DNA of 64,000 nt from NCBI GenBank assembly GCA_037975125.1, contig CM075857.1:86438699-86502698 (forward strand). Reading direction: 5' to 3'. A program made the translations under genes and the position numbers. Each line of letters begins with the position of its first letter. The first letter of the stretch is position 1. Positions 56,715-64,000 of the stretch are shown here, one piece after another. The stretch comes from Latrodectus hesperus (taxonomy: Eukaryota; Arthropoda; Arachnida; Araneae; Theridiidae). The notes under the pieces are model-generated. The model saw only the letters and a program-made list of their open reading frames with translations. It did not search any database and had not been told where the DNA came from.

Positions 56715-58624
56715 TGTTTGAGAATAAGACATTCTCGATCCCAATGATGAATGGGGATTTAAATGGTGGATGGTGAATATTAGCTGGTACAAGGAATATT
56801 TCAAACTTATAAAAATCAAATGGTATAAGTATTAAATTTACAATTTTCAGATCAATACAGTAAAGGATATTATTACTGATATTATTTATGTTCAAATTTT
56901 ACCGTTCTGTTAATAAAAGAAATTTGTGGATTCAATTGCCACTGTCAATTTGCTTTTGCCACTGTCAATTTGCCTTTCAAAACAAATTTAGGTAGGAGAC
57001 ATATTGAACTTTTTGGATGTTTTCTGTTCTTTTTCAGTTAAATGTGATATTAAAAAAAGTTAAAATGAGAAACTAGAAAAAAAGTCTCATTATCAGTTTA
57101 CTTTAAAAAGCCAAAATAAATAAAATGTTCAAAAAGACTGATATTAGTCAATGAATTAATTGCTGCTATCCTGTTTAAATACAATTGAAATAATATTTCA
57201 AATTTATAAATAATCTGTAATAATGGGCAGTTAAATGAAATCCACATTCGTATGCAAATATAACCAAAAAGACATTTATTAGTGTGGAATTAATTGATTT
57301 GAGTATAGCTGTAGAAAGTAGTGGTACTCTACTACTTTCTAAATTCAAATTTAGATTGATGAGTCTAAGAGCGAAAATATGAATTTAATTTCAAATACAA
57401 GGCTTTTGGCTAATTGACGACAACCTTATAATGTTTATCAATACACAAATTTAATCATCAACACCATGCCTCAAAATTGGTATAAATGCATAACAAATGT
57501 AATTGAAATAATTCGTTTAATGGAAAAATGAAATCTAAATAGATTCCATCTTAGTGTTTTCAATGGTACTATTTGGAATTTCTATTGAGATATTTACGTT
57601 TTCTGCATGATTCAACGAATCCAAAGAGTTATAATTTTATTATATGTCAATGTAATATTATTTCAAGTTTACATTTATAGATGAATATGATACATTTTTT
57701 TCCTTTTTGAAATTAGGTTATCATACAAACGATGAAGTTCTTGAGAATCTTCTTCATCTTCTTTTATCTCTAATAATAGAATATCAGATATTAATAAAGA
57801 TGCAAAGAGAATAGCGGTAAGTAATTAATTGACATCAATAATATTTTTCATAACATTGCAATACAAACAAACATAACATTGAAAAGTAAGTAAAAATTTT
57901 AAGGATTTTATGGAAATAATAAAAATATGTATAAAGGAAAAATCTTTTAATTTGATGAAAATTATTAAAATAAAGAATAATATTTCAAGTAAAATCGCTT
58001 ACGAAAAATAGTATGAGAGTTATAAATACATTCCACTTAACATTTGTGATTAATGAAAAAAAAATATTTTTAGTACTTTTGATAAGTTATATGTTATGAA
58101 TTGATCCAGAATATTTTTGATGTAAGCAATAAAACACTGCATTGAATACAACGCTTTTCTAGCGTTAAGTAATTTTTTTAAAGTTTAATATTAAATAAAG
58201 AGGGAATTTTAAATTAATGCTATAGTCCCATAGTTAACGTTGATTTAAACAATTCAAGGCAATAGAAAATTTTCCTTTTTAAAATTTTATAGATATTTGT
58301 TATTTGCTATTTTTCATTGTGATTTATGGACCTTCTAGTTTTTATTTTTTATTTGGGATTTTTTTTAACTGGAATGTGTATTATGATGCAACTTTGATGT
58401 TTTCCTTACAATACAATACAATTTAATCGCAATATTGGATTAGTATTTTTAACGATTCGAAATCCTTGTAGGTACAGTTTTGTGCTTTTTGACAGAATTA
58501 TTACTTATTTCATATTTTCTACAATATATGAGTTTCTTTTTTCAAATTTATATTAAGTGATGAAGTGAAAAATGTTTGAATTTTTTTCTATTATGAGCGA
58601 TGTCTAAATTTCACAAAAACTGAC
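56715..58624. other. No gene seen
   Basis: AT-rich. A small perfect 11-bp inverted repeat (tagaaagtagt / actactttcta, 8-base loop) is at 57312-57341. The minus-strand frame at 56518-56895 overlaps the transposon end and is not supported. Confidence 0.55.
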
Positions 58625-59671
58625 ATCATCAGTTTAGTCGAACCTGTTCTGTATCAAGGAAGTTCAGAACAGTACGGGCAACATGTGGAGTCGTGCATTA
58701 TCCTCCTGAAACAAAGCATTAGGGAGGCCTCAAAGATAGGGCAGAACCACGGGCCTTAACACATCGGAAATGTAACGGTTGCTGTTCAAAGTGCCGGTAA
58801 TGCGAACAAGAGGTGATCGAGACGTGTATAATATGGTACCCCATACCATCACTCCAGCAGATGGGCCAGCATGGCGATGTCCAATGCAAGCTGGCAATGC
58901 GCGTTCTCCACGATGCCTCCAAACATGGATGCGGCCATCATGGTCCTGTATACAGAAACGAGATTCATCTGTAAAGATGATGTGATGCCATTCCCACGTC
59001 CAGGTTCGTCGCTGATCACACCATTGAAAGCGCTCCTGTCTGTGACGTAGCGTCAATGGTAGCCGAAGCCATGGTCACCGTGGACACAATCCATGCTGCT
59101 GCAAACGTCGTCGAACTATTCGAGCCGAAACTTGTTGCCTTGCAAATGACTCATTTCTCGACTCAGGGTTCGTGACGTGGCTGTGCGATCCCTTGTGACC
59201 ACGCGGATAAGATGCATGTCTTCTCTGCTGTTAGTGATGGGGGGTCGCTGAGACCCAGCATGACGTTCCGTATGATTGTCCTGAACCCATCAATTCCAAA
59301 TTCTGCTAACAGTCATGGGGTCTCGACCGACGCGAGCTGCAATATTGCGGTATGATAAACCGCAATCCCGGTAGGCTATAATCCTTCCTCGATCAAAGTC
59401 AGACACGTGCTGATAGGCATTTCTTCTTCTTACACGAGGCATTACAACAACTCTCGTTGCCGAAAACAACGTTGAAACGGAAATTGAGTTTGAGAAAACT
59501 GCTGTCAAATCTCTGGTTTTATACACATTGTAGATGTCGCTACTGTCACCTGCTTTGTATGAATGTGCTGAAAATCTAATGATTTGCATATCACAGCAAG
59601 TTCTACCTGTCATGCTAATTTCACGTGTGTGGTGTACCACTTTCCTGGTGTAGCAATTTTAATGGCCAGTA

Positions 59672-59674
<3 letters not shown>
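58625..59674 (-). pseudogene. Tc1-like transposase pseudogene with 5' terminal repeat
   Basis: The protein would start at 59442 (MPRVRRRNAYQHVSDFDRGR), with the first helix-turn-helix in RIIAYRDCGLSYRNIAARVG. After a stop (N-stop-WVQDN) come TNSREDMHLIRVVTRDRTAT, a frameshift, and VRRRLQQHGLCPR with another stop. An open 108-codon stretch (59056-58730) follows with the first catalytic Asp in FTDESRFC, then GVMVWGTI and GTLNSNRYISDVL. After a further stop, ALFQEDNARLH holds the second catalytic Asp, then a frameshift and VLNFLDTEQVRL. The copy ends there, before the third catalytic Glu. The 5' terminal repeat (minus strand: cactactggccattaaaatt) ends at 59674 directly beside TA and a TA microsatellite. 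Confidence 0.94.
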
Positions 59675-59751
<77 letters not shown>

Positions 59752-59758
59752 GTATATG

Positions 59759-59790
<32 letters not shown>
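59675..59790. repeat. (TA)n with TATG interruptions
   Basis: TA tract abutting the terminal repeat of the Tc1-like element; TATGTA variants occur near 59745-59770. Confidence 0.97.
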
Positions 59791-59791
<1 letters not shown>

Positions 59792-60761
59792 TCAATACTG
59801 TTTTAAAGTTTTGAACAATATTATAATGGTGCTAAATGAAATTAATTGAAGAAATTAAATTATTTAATTAATTTAATGCTTATTAAGTCGAAAAAGTAGT
59901 TTCATTAAAAATAATTTAATAAAATATTGCAAAAGATGCCTATATAAATGCGAGATAAGAAAGATATGTAATCACAAATTTTCAACTCTAGATCATAAGA
60001 ATTTGTGAATTTCAGAAGAGAAATTTTGTAAATAGATTTAAAATTTAATTAATGACATTGGGAGTATATTTACCCGTAACTTCTGATGATAAAATTATCT
60101 TAAAAATGTGTGCCATAAAGGAATATTTTGATCTAAAGGACTATAGATCCATTGCAAAATTGTTTACTGTCTCTTTGTCCTTAACTTTTAAAGATAAATA
60201 CGATTTCAATTTTATGAGACGCTGTTGTGAAAGAAAGTCAATAACGTCTAGACAAAAGCCTGGTACTGCAATGCAACAATAAAATACTAGATAATGGCAA
60301 CTTTCGAATCCTTCTTAGAAACGATCGACTTTTCTAGTTCATCAACATTTATCTTTAAACAACGACTTTTACGTAAGGATAAGATATTTATAATAAAAAA
60401 ATTTATATCAATGTTCTTTCAGGAAATAGTTTCCTCCTAAGATATTTTGAAAAGCATTTTCTCTGTCATACACCAACTTCCTTAATCTTCTTAGCACTAA
60501 ACCTAAATAATGGCTCTCTATTTCGTACCTAAACTCTTTTGTTAGCTGTTTTCGTGCTATATTTAGTATTATATTTTCTAAATTTAAAAAAAAGTTGTTT
60601 GAAATCAAGTATTATGTCCATTGTTTTAAAATCAGAAGATTTTATTTTATACGTATTAAATATTTTTAATAAAATAAACTTAGGTGGTTTAATTTTAGAG
60701 GAAACTATATTTATTTTCTGGAATCCTTTGAATCCTTTATTTTCAATTTATTTTTAGAAAA

Positions 60762-60762
<1 letters not shown>
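59791..60762. other. No supported gene
   Basis: AT-rich. A 76-codon plus-strand frame at 60052-60282 (MTLGVYLPVTSDDKIIL...) has a more protein-like composition than most but no recognised domain or promoter. Confidence 0.45.

Positions 60763-60811
<49 letters not shown>
60763..60811. repeat. (TA)n microsatellite
   Basis: Pure TA tract. Confidence 0.96.
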
Positions 60812-60814
<3 letters not shown>

Positions 60815-61199
60815 AGTTATTGTATTGTAAAAAGATTTAAAAAATTGACCAAGGGACCTTTAATGCTAAATCAATAAAGATTATGGAAAGGCAATTAATT
60901 TATTTTAGTTATATAATGTTGCCATCAAATTTTTTAAACTAAGAGAGTAATCTTATATAAAAATATTTTTACATTATTTTATATGTTCGATATCTTTTTT
61001 TCCGTAAAACAAGAATGTTGTATAATTCAGTGGTAAATAAATAAATAAATAATAATAAAAAAAATTTTCACCTAGCAAAACTAAGAATTAGTTCCGTTAT
61101 CGCATGTCTCATATGGTATTACTTTACTTAAAACACTATGTTGTAAGAATATGCTAGTAAAATAACTATCAATTTCGTATTTTATTTACATACAGAGCT
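60812..61199. other. No gene seen
   Basis: AT-rich sequence with a short (AATA)n patch near 61036. Confidence 0.6.
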
Positions 61200-61203
61200 G
61201 TAG

Positions 61204-61455
61204 ATGAGCCCCGAAATTTACCTTAAATTTAATGAGTTAGGAATATTCAATTTTAAGCAAGCGCTTCCTATCTTTGGAGAACGGTCAGGTGACGAGGTCA
61301 CAACTGAGTTAACACCCTCCTGTGAGCTCCAGCAACTCAGTGAGGGAGAATGTGGCCACCCTGGCAATAACTACTTCACTTTTCTGATCTTACATGTAGC
61401 AGCTGAGTTGTTGTACTCTCGTATTTTGTATAACAAAACATGCTTAACAGATTAA
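61204..61455 (+). repeat. Probable interspersed-repeat fragment with an open frame
   Basis: A GC-elevated block 61260-61400 within an 83-codon open frame reads ERSGDEVTTELTPSCELQQL. The words 'ggtcaggtgacgaggtcac' and 'aacaccctcctgtgagc' resemble a dispersed spider repeat that is often predicted as short hypothetical proteins. That resemblance is from memory of the repeat type and no second copy exists here. A host exon cannot be excluded. Confidence 0.3.
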
Positions 61456-61719
61456 AAATATTAATGTTTTGCAATAATGATAATATTGTATCTCATAAGA
61501 GCAACATGGAAGCATGATGCGAAGGAGAATATCGATAAATATCTTGTGCTTTCATTTATCATACCCCAAGTTTAATCTTTATGATCATTTTTCTTCTACA
61601 ATTATAAGTGTTTCATATACTTTACTGAATAATATTAATTTCAAAATTAAAGTAATGTTTGTAGTATTTATCTCATATTACTATCATGAAATTTCTTAAT
61701 CAATAGCTAATAGCAGTTA
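61456..61719. other. No gene seen
   Basis: AT-rich sequence without a supportable feature. Confidence 0.6.
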
Positions 61720-62060
61720 CATTTTTGGTAGAGCTCCAGTGGCTCAGTAGCTTCACGCCGCTTCCCGTAAGCTCAGCAAAGTGAAGCATCATTTGCCGCA
61801 AGCAGTGGTTGGGAGGGTGACCACGGTGTACTCTCCTTCACTGGGTTGCAGGAGTCCGTGGGTTGGGGACGTGTTCACGTTAATCTGTGACGTCCGAAGT
61901 CCTTTCGTAAGCTCAGCAAAGTGAAGCATCATTTGCCGCAAGCAGTGGTTGGGAGGGTGACCACGGTGTACTCTCCTTCACTGGGTTGCAGGAGTCCGTG
62001 GGTTGGGGACGTGTTCACGTTAATCTGTGACGTCCGAAGTCCTTTCGTAGATAGTGATGA
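61720..62060 (+). mobile_element. 5S rRNA-derived SINE with internal tandem duplication
   Basis: The head contains 'taagctcagcaaagtgaagc' and 'gtggttgggagggtgacc', matching in order and spacing the internal control region of 5S rRNA genes (AAGYTAAGCA..., TGGATGGGTGACC). Promoter recognition by TFIIIA/TFIIIC would be expected for a live SINE3-type element. From 61767 to 62046 a 140-bp unit occurs twice without a difference, so the 5S-like region is present two times. A second, diverged copy of the family is at 32296-32600. The 3' side runs straight into the broken end of the Tc1 element. Confidence 0.65.
61767..62046. repeat. Exact tandem duplication, 2 x 140 bp
   Basis: Period 140 with no mismatch between the two units. 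The junctions share cgta (61766-61769, 61906-61909, 62046-62049), a short homology compatible with slippage or end-joining. Confidence 0.97.

Positions 62061-64000
<1,940 letters not shown>

Noticed and set aside
58779..58985. 68-codon plus-strand frame and the overlapping minus-strand frame 58719-58922
   Set aside because: Shadows of the Tc1-like transposase; the real frame has the FTDESRFC and GVMVWG motifs.
60052..60282. 76-codon plus-strand open frame
   Set aside because: Composition is plausible, but there is no domain, no cysteine pattern of a spider peptide, no splice signals of note and no promoter; left as a remark in the region entry.

Overview
The window looks like gene-poor nuclear DNA from an arthropod, most probably a spider. 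It is AT-rich throughout, has no bacterial-style gene packing, and carries many long (TA)n, (CA)n and (CT)n microsatellites. It also holds decayed Tc1/mariner transposons, tRNA- and 5S-rRNA-derived SINEs, and RNase H tails of non-LTR retrotransposons of a kind I associate with araneoid spiders. The spider assignment is inference from repeat type. No intact host gene could be supported, and the long tyrosine/isoleucine, cysteine/valine and threonine/histidine open frames are only dinucleotide repeats read as protein.

Layout. 1-10 kb: two tRNA-SINEs, three blocks of an old diverged repeat, a 389-bp pure (TA)n tract and an unclassified element that starts directly at its end. 11-19 kb: a diverged SINE, a SINE with a 14-bp target-site duplication, an unrecognised decayed coding stretch (minus strand, about 15.3-15.9 kb) and a retrotransposon RNase H pseudogene that is itself interrupted by a SINE. 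21-28 kb: two GC-elevated patches with palindromic transcription-factor-like sites, the 5' part of a Tc1-like transposase and an inverted-repeat cluster. 28-47 kb: hairpins, two copies of an unclassified repeat in opposite orientations, a 5S-derived SINE, a MITE-like element, three candidate exon starts (weak) and several microsatellites. 49-51 kb: a mariner relic split by a non-LTR retrotransposon end. 53-57 kb: a 27-bp minisatellite, a SINE with a 12-bp target duplication and a pogo/Tigger-like relic. 58-64 kb: two Tc1-family transposons on the minus strand and a 5S-derived SINE with an exact 140-bp tandem duplication.

No set of genes here forms a pathway. The main story is genome dynamics. 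Nested insertions give relative ages, with the mariner older than the retroelement inside it and the RNase H fragment older than its SINE. Transposon ends repeatedly abut or contain microsatellites, which suggests that TA target sites and repeat tails seed simple-sequence growth. The youngest transposase (62-63 kb) is broken by only three stop codons and a one-base slip in an A-run. I found no candidate for a new functional system; the points most worth checking are the conserved-looking regulatory palindromes, the microRNA-like hairpins and the unrecognised minus-strand coding relic.
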